This document shows positions 15,981-24,954 of a stretch of DNA of 38,370 nucleotides, piece by piece (position 1 is the stretch's first letter; each line of letters begins with the position of its first letter). The notes under the pieces are model-generated. The model did not search any database and was not told where the DNA came from. It worked only from the letters and a program-made list of their open reading frames with translations. The stretch comes from Paenibacillus sp. Soil787 (GTDB taxonomy: Bacteria; Bacillota; Bacilli; Paenibacillales; NBRC-103111): contig NZ_LMSP01000046.1 of the NCBI RefSeq assembly GCF_001429545.1, positions 261 to 38,630 of the forward strand, read 5' to 3'. Made by a program: the position numbers and the translations under genes.

Positions 15981-18900
15981 GTGGGATATATGATGAAGAA
16001 AACTAGATTTTGGTTGCTGGTGTTTATTTTCTTTATCACTTTGGTTGCCGTCTTTATTCCGAAAGGACAACCCGTACAAGCAGCCGATAATGGATTAGCG
16101 CAAAAACCATACATGGGCTGGAGCAGCTACAGCATGCAAGTGTATAACAGCGGAAATTGGATTACAGCCGCACAGATTATGGCGCAATCTGACGCTATGC
16201 ATGCGGTACTTCAGCCCCATGGCTATAATTATATCAACGTAGATGCAGCCTGGAATGGAAGTATGGATGAATATGGGCGTCCACAGCCAAGCACCACTTT
16301 GTATCCGAATGGTCTTAGTGAGGTCATCAATCATGTACATAACAATGGGCAAAAGTTTGGTCTCTATTTTATACCGGGCATGTCGCCAGCAGCGTATGAC
16401 GCCAACTTGCCAATCTATGGTACCACCTGCCATGCACAAGACATCGTAGTACTTCCATTAACTACGGCGGACTATTGGAATATAGGTTACAAAATTGACT
16501 ACGCTAAGCCATGTGCGCAGAGCTATATCAACTCCATTGCCGATGAGATTGCCTCGTGGGGTGTTGATTTTGTAAAGTTCGATAGCGTGACTCCGGGCTC
16601 CGGACATAATGACACGTCTATTGATGCTCGTGGTGATGTCAAAGCCTGGTCCCAGGCCCTCGCTCCGCACCATATTTGGTTCGAGCTATCGTGGGCGCTG
16701 GATATTAACTACGTTGACACTTGGAAGAAGTATGCGAATGGATGGCGTGTCGACTGGGATATTGAATGTTATTGCGGCAAAGCGGGATTAACCAATTGGG
16801 CGAATATCGCAAGGCTATTTCCACGAGCTGGAGAGTGGTGGCGCCACGCAGGTCCGGGCGGATGGAATAATTTCGATTCCTTGAATATCGGTAACGGCGC
16901 CATGGATGGCATTACACCGGATGAGCGGCAGACAGCGATGACTTTCTGGGCCATCTCATCGGCTCAGCTATATACAGGCAATGACTTAACCAACCTGGAC
17001 GAGTTCGGCATTAAGCTGTTGACGAACGATGAAGCAATCGCCGTCAATCAGGCCGGTAAGCCGGCACATCCTGTATCTCTTGCATCCGAGCAGCAGGTCT
17101 GGTATGCGAACAACGGTGATGGAACCTATACCGTTGGACTGTTTAACCTGGGAAGCTCGAACGCGGCGGTCAACGTCAATTGGAGTGATATCGGTTTAAG
17201 CGGCGCTGCCTCTGTACGTGATTTGTGGAGTCATAATGAACTAGGCGTGTATAACTCCGGTTTCAGTTCAGGGGATTTGGCCCCACATGCTTCTCGTTTG
17301 TTAAAGGTTACATCGCAAGGTGGCGTTTCCTCCATCAATGACGATGATACGGGAATTTCCTACACGGGCGATTGGCAGCGAAACAGCAACAGGGGACTGG
17401 GTGCCACTCAGAATCTTGCCATCACCGTGATCGACTCCTTGGCACAAAATAGTACGATCAGCCCGTCTACAGCGAACTTTGATAAAAATATAACCGCTCA
17501 GTCCGATGTTTCGACAACGATGACTTTGAATGGGAACACATTGAGTGGTATTTCGAATGACGGTGTAGACTTGGTGCTAGGCACTGATTATACGGTTTCA
17601 GGCAGCTCGGTTACGATCAAGAAAGGTTACTTAGCTGCACAAACGGTCGGAACTACGCAGCTTACTTTCACTTTCAGCGCCGGAGCTAGACCGATTCTGG
17701 AAATTGCAGTAAGCGACACCTCGCCTAAGAACAGCACGATTCTTCCATCGACTAGGAATTTCGACAAGAAGGTATCATTGCAGGCGGATGTTATGACTAC
17801 TATGCTATTAGACGGTAATCAGTTAAGTGCAATAACGAATGGCGGAACACCGCTGGTTTTAGACACCGACTATACTGTATCTGGCAACACAGTAACGATC
17901 AAGAAGGAGTACTTAGCTCTACAACCGCTGGGAACAACGAACTTGCTCATCTCCTTCAGCGCCGGCAATCCGCAGACGCTTGCGATTGTTATAAGCAACA
18001 CTGCTCAAGGCGGATCCATTGCTATCAATAACGACGACGCTGGGATTACGTATTCGGCCGCTTGGCAGCTAAGCGCGAATCGAGGACTAGGCGATTATTT
18101 GAATGATGTGCAATTCACCGAGAGAAATAACGAATACTTTGAATATACCTTTACCGGAACGGGCATTGAATTCATTACAGAAATGGATTCATCACAGGGC
18201 GATGTAGATGTTTACGTGGATGGTGTGTTTAAACAAACGATTAGCACGTATTATTCGAGCCGTTTAGCCCAACAACCTGTCTACGGAATTTCAGGACTAT
18301 CCAGCGGTCCTCATACACTTAAGGTTGTGAAAAAATCAGGTTCTTACATGCTCCTTGATAAATTGCGAGTTCTCATCGCTGATCTGATTAATCCTGCTGC
18401 AGGAAGCTTTGATAAAAAGGCGACGGCACAGGCAGACGTTACGAGTACTTTGACACCAGGCAGCTATACCTTCAGCGGGATTACAAACGGTGGAACCACA
18501 TTGGTTGCGGGTACCGACTACACGTTATCGGGTAACGTCGTAACGATCAAGAAGGAATACCTTGCGGCTCAACCTAATGGCTGGACGGATCTGATCTTCT
18601 CCTTCAGTGGGGGAGCGTCTCAGAACCTTCCAATACAAGTAAGCGACAGCTCGGTGACGATTACACCGATTTCTGTTAACGATAACGATCCGAGCATTGT
18701 TTATACAGGCTCTTGGGGCTATAGCTACAGTCGGGGACTCGGAGATTATAACGATGATGTTCATTATTCCGAGGTTAACAACGATTACTTCGAGTTCGCT
18801 TTTACAGGAACGGGCATCGAATTGATTACGGAGAAAGATAATTCGCAGGGCGATATCGATATTTATGTAGATAACGTGTTCCAGCAAACAGTGGGTACAT

Positions 18901-20477
18901 TTAATGATGTCCGGTTAGTCCAACAAAGCGTATACAGTAACGCGGGACTGCCGGATGGTCCTCATACCATCAAAGTAGTGAAGAAATCTGGGTCATATAT
19001 GCTGCTGGATAAATTGAGCGTGACTCCATCAGCTGCGGGCAGCACAGTTACGGGAAGTGTGTATAGACAGGTGTCAGCACAATCGGTTCAAGTAGTACCA
19101 TCTGTGACTTCGATCCAGTTGACTCCGTCGGCAGCGTCAGGATTGACCGTACAAACGGTTCCCGCATCCCATGGCGCCACGGCTAGCATCAATGATACGA
19201 ACGCTGCGATTCATTATTCCGGTTCATGGGGTTATAGCAACAATCGGGGACTCGGAGATTATCAGAACGATGTTCATTACACCGAGAATAACAATGATTA
19301 TTTTGAATATGTCTTCAAGGGAACGGGCATTGCGTTGATCACCGAGATGGATACTTCGCAGGGCGATATCGATATTTATGTTGATGATGTATTTAAGGAA
19401 ACCGTAAGTACTTATCATGCCAGTCGATTAGCACAGCAAACGGTGTACAGCATTGCAGGATTGCCAAGTGGTTCTCATACACTTAAAGTTGTGAAGAAAT
19501 CGGGATCCTATATGCTGCTCGATAAATTAACGATACTTGTAGGCGATCTGATGAGTCCTGATACAGGCAGTTTTGACAAAATGATAGCTGCACAGGCAGA
19601 TGTGAGTACAACGTTATCACTGGGCGAGTATGTACTTGATCGAATTGACAATGGCCGTACTACTCTAGTGCCAGGCACCGATTATACATTAGTCGGTAAT
19701 ACGTTAACGATCAAGAAGGAATACCTTGCAGCTCAGCCGGTGGGAACTACGAACCTGACGTTCGTCTTCAGTGGGGATCATCAGAATGACGCGCATTTTA
19801 CAGAAACGAACAATGATTATTTCACATACACCTTTAAAGGAACTGGAATTGCCGTTATTACGGAAAAAGATGTTTCACAGGGCGAAATCGACGTGTACGT
19901 GGATAATGTTTTCAAACAAACCGTTAACACATACAATGCAACGCGGTTAGTCCAACAAACGGTGTACAGTATTTCCGGTCTTTCCAACAGCTTGCATACG
20001 ATCAAAGTCGTGAAAAAATCAGGCAGCTATATGCTGCTGGATAAATTGAGCTATACGGTTGCGCAGGTTCCGTCAACGGCTGCCGTAACAACGACTGGGG
20101 TCTCTATAGTCAAAAGTACAAGTGCAATTATTGCCGGGAATGTAACATCAGATGGAGGAGCTCAGGTCACATCACGAGGGATTGTGTATTCAACAGCACC
20201 TACTCCTATAATAACCGGTTCCGGATCAACCAAAGTTGTCATTGGTTCAGGATTAGGCGTATTTAGCGGAAAAATAACGAAATTGAAACCTCATACGACG
20301 TATTACGCCAGAACATACGCGATCAACTCGGCGGGAACGAGCTATGGGGCTGAAATTACTTTTAAAACAAGTAAGAAATCCGAGAATCAGGATGATGATG
20401 AAGACGATGACCAGAATGATCAAGATGATGGTGAGCAGAATAATCATCAGAATGAGCATGGAAATCAACATCACTAA
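15981..20477 (+). CDS. Secreted modular GH27 glycosidase with X2 and repeated beta-sandwich modules
   Basis: The signal peptide (hydrophobic core LLVFIFFITLVAVFIP, cleavage near VQAA) leads to a GH27 (alpha-galactosidase clan) barrel. MGWSSY opens it, Asp201 in VDFVKFD is the likely nucleophile and Asp260 in RVDWD the acid/base. The usual Asp-Asp substrate pair reads VDAAWN. A beta domain to about residue 440 follows. Next come four X2-like modules (NFDK..AQADV..IKKEYL) interleaved with three full and two partial copies of a beta-sandwich module ending KVVKKSGSYMLLDKL, one fibronectin-III-like domain and an Asp/Asn/Gln/His-rich tail. GTG 15981 is chosen 9 nt after AAGGAG; ATG 15990 is possible. 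The substrate (alpha-galactoside, beta-L-arabinopyranoside or other) is open. Confidence 0.88.
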   Translation: MGYMMKKTRFWLLVFIFFITLVAVFIPKGQPVQAADNGLAQKPYMGWSSYSMQVYNSGNWITAAQIMAQSDAMHAVLQPHGYNYINVDAAWNGSMDEYGRPQPSTTLYPNGLSEVINHVHNNGQKFGLYFIPGMSPAAYDANLPIYGTTCHAQDIVVLPLTTADYWNIGYKIDYAKPCAQSYINSIADEIASWGVDFVKFDSVTPGSGHNDTSIDARGDVKAWSQALAPHHIWFELSWALDINYVDTWKKYANGWRVDWDIECYCGKAGLTNWANIARLFPRAGEWWRHAGPGGWNNFDSLNIGNGAMDGITPDERQTAMTFWAISSAQLYTGNDLTNLDEFGIKLLTNDEAIAVNQAGKPAHPVSLASEQQVWYANNGDGTYTVGLFNLGSSNAAVNVNWSDIGLSGAASVRDLWSHNELGVYNSGFSSGDLAPHASRLLKVTSQGGVSSINDDDTGISYTGDWQRNSNRGLGATQNLAITVIDSLAQNSTISPSTANFDKNITAQSDVSTTMTLNGNTLSGISNDGVDLVLGTDYTVSGSSVTIKKGYLAAQTVGTTQLTFTFSAGARPILEIAVSDTSPKNSTILPSTRNFDKKVSLQADVMTTMLLDGNQLSAITNGGTPLVLDTDYTVSGNTVTIKKEYLALQPLGTTNLLISFSAGNPQTLAIVISNTAQGGSIAINNDDAGITYSAAWQLSANRGLGDYLNDVQFTERNNEYFEYTFTGTGIEFITEMDSSQGDVDVYVDGVFKQTISTYYSSRLAQQPVYGISGLSSGPHTLKVVKKSGSYMLLDKLRVLIADLINPAAGSFDKKATAQADVTSTLTPGSYTFSGITNGGTTLVAGTDYTLSGNVVTIKKEYLAAQPNGWTDLIFSFSGGASQNLPIQVSDSSVTITPISVNDNDPSIVYTGSWGYSYSRGLGDYNDDVHYSEVNNDYFEFAFTGTGIELITEKDNSQGDIDIYVDNVFQQTVGTFNDVRLVQQSVYSNAGLPDGPHTIKVVKKSGSYMLLDKLSVTPSAAGSTVTGSVYRQVSAQSVQVVPSVTSIQLTPSAASGLTVQTVPASHGATASINDTNAAIHYSGSWGYSNNRGLGDYQNDVHYTENNNDYFEYVFKGTGIALITEMDTSQGDIDIYVDDVFKETVSTYHASRLAQQTVYSIAGLPSGSHTLKVVKKSGSYMLLDKLTILVGDLMSPDTGSFDKMIAAQADVSTTLSLGEYVLDRIDNGRTTLVPGTDYTLVGNTLTIKKEYLAAQPVGTTNLTFVFSGDHQNDAHFTETNNDYFTYTFKGTGIAVITEKDVSQGEIDVYVDNVFKQTVNTYNATRLVQQTVYSISGLSNSLHTIKVVKKSGSYMLLDKLSYTVAQVPSTAAVTTTGVSIVKSTSAIIAGNVTSDGGAQVTSRGIVYSTAPTPIITGSGSTKVVIGSGLGVFSGKITKLKPHTTYYARTYAINSAGTSYGAEITFKTSKKSENQDDDEDDDQNDQDDGEQNNHQNEHGNQHH
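17331..20060 (+). repeat. In-gene module repeats (X2 and beta-sandwich units)
   Basis: Beta-sandwich units lie near 17331-17402 (left part only), 18019-18375, 18673-19030, 19183-19539 and 19776-20060 (right part only). X2 units lie near 17450-17727, 17730-17998, 18376-18654 and 19540-19775. Both truncated units join at the same place, around TCAGAA, shared by the beta-sandwich unit (19262) and the X2 end (18621). Confidence 0.8.
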
Positions 20478-20540
20478 GTCCTAGTAAATATTCGACCGAC
20501 TGCGGCGAACAAATTTTCTAAGAGTACCTCATAGGTATCC

Positions 20541-20585
20541 GAGATATCGAGTCCTTCTTGTTGTCAAGGGAGGGCTCGGTATTTA
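20541..20585 (+). terminator. Terminator after the GH27 gene
   Basis: GATATCGAG and neighbouring CCTTC pair with GGGAGG and CTCGGTAT using two G-U pairs, followed by TTTATTATT. The stem is long but imperfect. Confidence 0.7.
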
Positions 20586-20602
20586 TTATTTGATAACCCG
20601 TA

Positions 20603-20618
20603 ATCATACATGATATAT
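20603..20618. promoter_or_regulatory. GntR-type operator, copy 2 (gntR promoter)
   Basis: ATCATACATGATATAT contains a perfect inverted repeat ATCAT-AC-ATGAT and lies 28 nt before the gntR start. This suggests autoregulation. It is the best of three copies. Confidence 0.75.
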
Positions 20619-20645
20619 TGAGTGTAAAAAGAGTGAGGGGTTCAC

Positions 20646-21326
20646 ATGAGCAGTAAAATTAGTCGTGTTAATTTAACCGAAGAAATTTATCGGATAGTCA
20701 AAGAAGACATTTTAACGCATAAATTGAAATCCGGCGAAAAAATTAACATTGATCAATTAGCGCGCGCTTTAGAGGTAAGCAACATTCCGATTCGTGAGGC
20801 CCTTTCCAGATTGCAATCGGAAGGGTATCTCAATGTCATTCCTTTTAAAGGCATGTTTGTTAACATGATGAGTGTCAAAGAGTTGGACGAATTATTTGAA
20901 ATTAGACTGCAGCTTGAACCACTAGCTGTTGAAAAGGCCGCGCTTCTTATTCCTGACGAAACACTTGAGCTGCTCCAGGAAACCATGAATTCCCTTCAAA
21001 CGCAGCAATCACCGAAATCGGCTAACGGTTTGGGGACAATTAAGGAAATGAACATGTCACTACATGGTACTATTCTTGACTATTGCGAGAATACCAATTT
21101 GCAGAATTTAGTTAGGGGATATATTGAACAGATTCAAAGATATTTAACATATATCCAATTAAATTTAGATATCAATACCACGAATGAGGAATGGTCGGAA
21201 CATAATGCGGTCTTACAGAAATTAAAGCAGCGAGATCCCAAAGGCGCATCCGATGCCATGTCCAAGCATATTAGTAATTCTCGCATAAGGACGAATGCTC
21301 ACTTTATGAAAGCAGGTAGTAATTAA
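20646..21326 (+). CDS. GntR-family regulator, FadR/FCD subfamily
   Basis: The N-terminal winged helix (residues about 8-75, IDQLARALEVSNIPIREALSRLQSEGYLNV) is followed by an all-helical FCD ligand domain (about 85-220), with a His from the LHGTILDY helix and His residues in HNAVLQKL and MSKHISNS that usually bind a metal. Such proteins are released from DNA by a sugar acid or similar metabolite. ATG 20646 follows GAGGGG. Three operator-like sites (7066, 20603, 21352) suggest that it controls itself, the GH95 gene and the SGNH gene. The effector is unknown. Length 226 is typical. Confidence 0.93.
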   Translation: MSSKISRVNLTEEIYRIVKEDILTHKLKSGEKINIDQLARALEVSNIPIREALSRLQSEGYLNVIPFKGMFVNMMSVKELDELFEIRLQLEPLAVEKAALLIPDETLELLQETMNSLQTQQSPKSANGLGTIKEMNMSLHGTILDYCENTNLQNLVRGYIEQIQRYLTYIQLNLDINTTNEEWSEHNAVLQKLKQRDPKGASDAMSKHISNSRIRTNAHFMKAGSN

Positions 21327-21351
21327 TCATAGTATTCCTCTATCGATAAAC

Positions 21352-21367
21352 ATCACACATGATATAT
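21352..21367. promoter_or_regulatory. GntR-type operator, copy 3 (SGNH gene)
   Basis: ATCACACATGATATAT differs from copy 2 by one base in its 16-bp core. It lies 19 nt before the SGNH gene start and directly before the ribosome site, so a bound repressor could block transcription from a promoter in the 21327-21351 gap. Confidence 0.7.
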
Positions 21368-21386
21368 GATTTAAAGGGGGTTTAAG

Positions 21387-22304
21387 ATGAGCCAAAGCGA
21401 AGGAAAGGAATCACAGTTGACTGGCGGTAAAAGAATCGTTTTTCTGGGAGACAGTATTACAGATGAAGGGACGTTTATTACTTATCTGGATACTTATTTT
21501 GAGCTGCATACGCCCGACATTCCTTTTACATTCATAAACCTTGGCATAAGCAGTGAGACTGCCTCCGGATTAACCGAGGCCGACCATCCATTTCCACGTC
21601 CTTGTATCCATGATCGATTAGCAAGGGCACTACAAGAAAGCAACCCAGATTGGGTTGTTTTGGGATATGGAATGAATGATGGCATTTATGCTCCATTTTC
21701 TGTAGAACGCTTTCTAGCTTATCAAAATGGGATGCTTACAGCCATTCGGATGGTCCATCAAAGCGGGGCAAAATCCATCGTCATAACGCCTCCGCCTTTT
21801 GATCCCGAATCTATGAACGCTAATGTTCTTTTGCCCGATGGTCAGAAAGACTACAGCTACAAGGAGCCATATGCACGCTACAATGATGTCATCAGATACT
21901 ATGCGAATTGGCTGTTAACGTTGGATTCAACTGCGGATGAAGTCGTGAATATCTACGACCCACTTCTTCAGCATAGAGAACAAGAACGCGATAACAACCC
22001 CGGCTATCGTTCCGGCGACGGTATTCATCCCAACGCAGATGGTCATTGGGTGATTGCAAAAACACTATTAAGTCGTTTATTTCATATTACTTTGGAACAG
22101 ATGCCAGATTTCGTAGAACAACCCGATAAATCCCCATTATTTCAATTGATTTTGCAGCGTCAGCAGTTATTAGGCTCGGCTTGGAAAGAACATGTAGGTC
22201 ATACCAATCCAAGTAAAAAGGAAGCTTTGCCACTTGAAGCAGCCTTGAGAAAAGACGAAGAGATCACGAAGCAAATTCGGATGATCGCCGTGAAGTCCCA
22301 ATAA
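21387..22304 (+). CDS. SGNH/GDSL hydrolase (carbohydrate esterase-like)
   Basis: A serine esterase of the SGNH fold. The catalytic Ser23 is in FLGDSITDEGT, Gly/Asn of blocks II-III are in NLGISSETASG and GYGMNDG (about 93-99), and the catalytic pair Asp211/His214 is in GDGIHPNADGH. No signal peptide is present, so it acts in the cytoplasm, probably removing acetyl or acyl groups from imported oligosaccharides. The C-terminal 70 residues (about 235-305) are charged and helical. ATG 21387 has AAAGGGGG upstream. It follows gntR by 60 nt and carries the shared operator. Family relatives include rhamnogalacturonan and xylan acetyl-esterases; the substrate is not known. Confidence 0.88.
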   Translation: MSQSEGKESQLTGGKRIVFLGDSITDEGTFITYLDTYFELHTPDIPFTFINLGISSETASGLTEADHPFPRPCIHDRLARALQESNPDWVVLGYGMNDGIYAPFSVERFLAYQNGMLTAIRMVHQSGAKSIVITPPPFDPESMNANVLLPDGQKDYSYKEPYARYNDVIRYYANWLLTLDSTADEVVNIYDPLLQHREQERDNNPGYRSGDGIHPNADGHWVIAKTLLSRLFHITLEQMPDFVEQPDKSPLFQLILQRQQLLGSAWKEHVGHTNPSKKEALPLEAALRKDEEITKQIRMIAVKSQ

Positions 22305-22331
22305 AATCATTCCTGTTTTTGACTGTTACTC

Positions 22332-22835
22332 CTATTGAACATCAGCGACAACGAATTTGTCGTTCACTTTTTTGGTCGTGTAAGTCACACCGTCTTTGGT
22401 TGTGAACTTATCTTGATCCTTCGTATTCGACGCGTCAAACGTAATCTCTTCTTTCTTCGTTGCAAGAAGGTTTGAAGTGAAGAATGATTTTTTGTTTGTT
22501 ACGATAGCATTATCCGCTTTTTGATCAGTTAGGTAATGCGCAATTAGTTTATCAATCATTGCAGTATCAAAGTAGCTGGAAAGAAATTTCACAGCTTTTT
22601 CTTTACCGTCAGCAGCTTTAGGGTTGAGGATAAACGCGCCATCAGTGGATTTGGCTTCCGCAAAGAGGAAGTCCACTTTCTCCTGAGCGATTCTAGCAGC
22701 TATATAGCCTTTCATATTAACGGCATCTTGGCTTTCAGCAGTTGCTTGCGGAGCAGCCGTCGTGCTAGTTGTAGCTTCGGGGCTTGGCGATGATTTCGGT
22801 TGATTGGAGGAACAAGCTGCTCCTGTCAACATCAC
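22332..22835 (-). CDS. Small putative lipoprotein, 5' end damaged or misread
   Basis: No family is recognised. The mature part after LTGAAC is a Ser/Thr/Pro/Ala linker and a charged domain of about 120 residues ending KKVNDKFVVADVQ. In frame upstream of ATG 22835 the sequence continues RIYSYIILLTV, exactly a lipoprotein signal core before LTGAAC, but no ATG, GTG or TTG with a ribosome site exists before an in-frame TAA at about 22897. The listed start would leave only a seven-residue signal. The gene is therefore either started from a rare codon or has lost its start. It lies convergent with the SGNH gene. Confidence in a real coding region is high, in function low. Confidence 0.6.
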   Translation of the reverse strand: MMLTGAACSSNQPKSSPSPEATTSTTAAPQATAESQDAVNMKGYIAARIAQEKVDFLFAEAKSTDGAFILNPKAADGKEKAVKFLSSYFDTAMIDKLIAHYLTDQKADNAIVTNKKSFFTSNLLATKKEEITFDASNTKDQDKFTTKDGVTYTTKKVNDKFVVADVQ

Positions 22836-22941
22836 AGTTAGTAAAATAATATAAGAATATATACGAAATTGTGAGAAATTGCAAATTTTCGTGAGAGGTT
22901 AATATTTTACCCGAAAAAGTATATTCATGAACTAGACGATT

Positions 22942-22995
22942 AACACCTTATTCATTATAGTGGGTTTAAAGATAACTAAACCCAGAAGAGGTGTT
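22942..22995 (+). promoter_or_regulatory. Nested inverted repeat covering the ribosome site of the lyase gene
   Basis: The outer arms AACACCT (22942-22948) and AGGTGTT (22989-22995) and inner arms GGGTTTA (22962-22968) and TAAACCC (22977-22983) are perfectly complementary. The right outer arm includes the AGAGGTG ribosome site of the gene starting at TTG 22999. In RNA this would hide that site. In DNA, the inner repeat (7-8-7) could be an operator. Confidence 0.5.
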
Positions 22996-22998
22996 CAC

Positions 22999-24822
22999 TT
23001 GAATAGTCGATTACTATTAGAAGCGCTGCAAGCTGCGGAGACGCATCATGCTTCCCTTTTTGAAGAAGTCAGAACACGATCCGTGGATATACGCTCAGGT
23101 ATGGACAATCCGCTGCTGACTGCCCACCGGATAGAGATACGGCAGTTGGCTGACCAATTTCTCGCGCAGCCTATCGAGGCGCTGCCCTTCAGCGCATTTC
23201 GATTATTTCAAGTAAATGGCTCGAGAAAAGAATTCGAGAAGATCTACTTCGATCGTCGGCGTCGGCTTGCTGCATTTGCAATCGCTGCCCTATTGGAAGA
23301 GGATGCTGCATTCATTCCTGCACTCGAGGACATCATCTGGGCCATATGCGATGAATACACATGGTGCTTGCCTGCACACCTGAATGTTCAAGATTCCGAA
23401 GAGGAAGATGATGCGCCAAGGCACGTTGATTTGTTCGCTTCCGAAACGGCCCATGCATTGAGCGAGATTTGTCATTTGTTCAAGGATCGACTCGATCCAC
23501 AAATCGTTAAACGCGCACGTCACGAGGTTATACGAAGAGTACTCAATCCGTATATGCAGCTCAAAAGAGTGTTTGGGTGGGAGACAGCAACGAACAACTG
23601 GTCGGCAGTATGCGCAGGAAGCATCGGAATGGCTGCCATTTATATGATTCAGGATTCGAGAATCTTGATGCCTGTCTTAAATCGCGTTTTGGAAGCGATG
23701 GCGTGTTTCCTTGAAGGGTTCACCGAAGAGGGGGCGTGTCTCGAAGGGCTCGGTTACTGGTACTATGGTTTCGGTTATTACGTTTACTTTGCAGAACTGC
23801 TGAAGCAGCGTACAGGTGGACGGGTCGATCTGCTTCTGGTTGAAAAGAAAGCCCAGCGCATTGCGGAGTTCCCGCAATTCTGCTTTTTACAGGAGAATCA
23901 TGTGGCGAATTTCTCCGATTGCGGGCGTACGAGCGGCATTCAGCCGGGCTTATTCAGCCGTCTATGCCAAAGGATTGAACAACTTCGCATCCCGTCGCTG
24001 TCGCATCGCTCGAATTCAATTGATCACTGCGGCCGCTTTGCAACGGCAATGCGTGATCTGGCTTGGACGGACTATGCGCTGCTGAAAAAAAGGGAAGGGC
24101 TGCCGCTGCGCTCAGAGTTCCTTCAAGAAGCCGAATGGATGGTTAGCCGGTGTCAGGTGAACGGTAAACTCTTCAGCTTTGCAGCCAAGGGCGGACATAA
24201 TGCGGAGCCGCATAATCATAATGACATCGGACATTTTGTCTGGATAGTGGACGGCGTCAGGTGGTTGGAGGATCTTGGTGCCGGTTTATACACAAGACAA
24301 TATTTTGGCGATGAACGATATTCGATTCTTTGCAACAGCTCAGCAGGGCATAGCGTTCCTATCATCAATGGCTGCTTTCAAAGTGAGGGAGAGCAGTATC
24401 GTTCGCAGGTAGTGGAAGTGGGTATTCAGGATGGAAGAGATCGATTCCTATTGGATCTGCGGCAAGCTTATGATGTACCGCATCTGCACAAATTGGAGCG
24501 ATTGTTCGATTTGGATAAACAGCAGGGCAAATTAACGATAACGGACAGTTACGATTTCACAGAATCTCCTACATCGATTACGGAACGATTCATTACCCTT
24601 TATCCGCCAGAAGTTGGTAAGGAGGGGGAAATCATTTTAAGCGCGAGTGATGGTCAGAAGCTTCGGCTTATGTATGATGCCCGGCAGTTGAATGCTGCGA
24701 TTCAAACTGCTGAACACTTGGATCATTCTGGGAATGCTGAGACGGTGTATCTGGTTGATCTGAAGAGTGTGGATACGGCTAGACAGCAGGTCATATCTAT
24801 GACGCTGGAGCCTATGTTTTAA
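22999..24822 (+). CDS. Heparinase II/III-like polysaccharide lyase
   Basis: The N-terminal two thirds form an (alpha/alpha) toroid with the family block TNNWSAVCAGSIGMAA, and the C-terminal part is an antiparallel beta-sandwich. The lyase motif HNAEPHNHNDIGHFVW (about residues 395-410) carries the conserved His/Asn/Asp residues. GLYTRQYFGDERY and HSVPIINGCFQ follow as in the family. The enzyme should break uronate-containing or related polysaccharides by beta-elimination. No signal peptide is visible, so it would act in the cytoplasm. TTG 22999 was chosen, 6 nt after AGAGGTG; a GTG 13 codons upstream lies inside a hairpin. Product length is 607 residues. Substrate unknown. Confidence 0.88.
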   Translation: MNSRLLLEALQAAETHHASLFEEVRTRSVDIRSGMDNPLLTAHRIEIRQLADQFLAQPIEALPFSAFRLFQVNGSRKEFEKIYFDRRRRLAAFAIAALLEEDAAFIPALEDIIWAICDEYTWCLPAHLNVQDSEEEDDAPRHVDLFASETAHALSEICHLFKDRLDPQIVKRARHEVIRRVLNPYMQLKRVFGWETATNNWSAVCAGSIGMAAIYMIQDSRILMPVLNRVLEAMACFLEGFTEEGACLEGLGYWYYGFGYYVYFAELLKQRTGGRVDLLLVEKKAQRIAEFPQFCFLQENHVANFSDCGRTSGIQPGLFSRLCQRIEQLRIPSLSHRSNSIDHCGRFATAMRDLAWTDYALLKKREGLPLRSEFLQEAEWMVSRCQVNGKLFSFAAKGGHNAEPHNHNDIGHFVWIVDGVRWLEDLGAGLYTRQYFGDERYSILCNSSAGHSVPIINGCFQSEGEQYRSQVVEVGIQDGRDRFLLDLRQAYDVPHLHKLERLFDLDKQQGKLTITDSYDFTESPTSITERFITLYPPEVGKEGEIILSASDGQKLRLMYDARQLNAAIQTAEHLDHSGNAETVYLVDLKSVDTARQQVISMTLEPMF

Positions 24823-24860
24823 TAAGTACTTCGATGTATGTAACGGTAATGTCACATATA

Positions 24861-24889
24861 TTGACACGAAACAACAATTTTTATATAAT
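24861..24889 (+). promoter_or_regulatory. Consensus sigma-A promoter of the chemoreceptor-like gene
   Basis: TTGACA at 24861-24866 and TATAAT at 24884-24889 are perfect hexamers with 17-bp spacing. Transcription would start near 24896, about 123 nt before the coding start. Confidence 0.9.
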
Positions 24890-24954
24890 CGAACCATCAC
24901 AAAGACGTGATTACGTAGAGAATCTAACATTATTTTTTATTCTAGTCGGCAACG

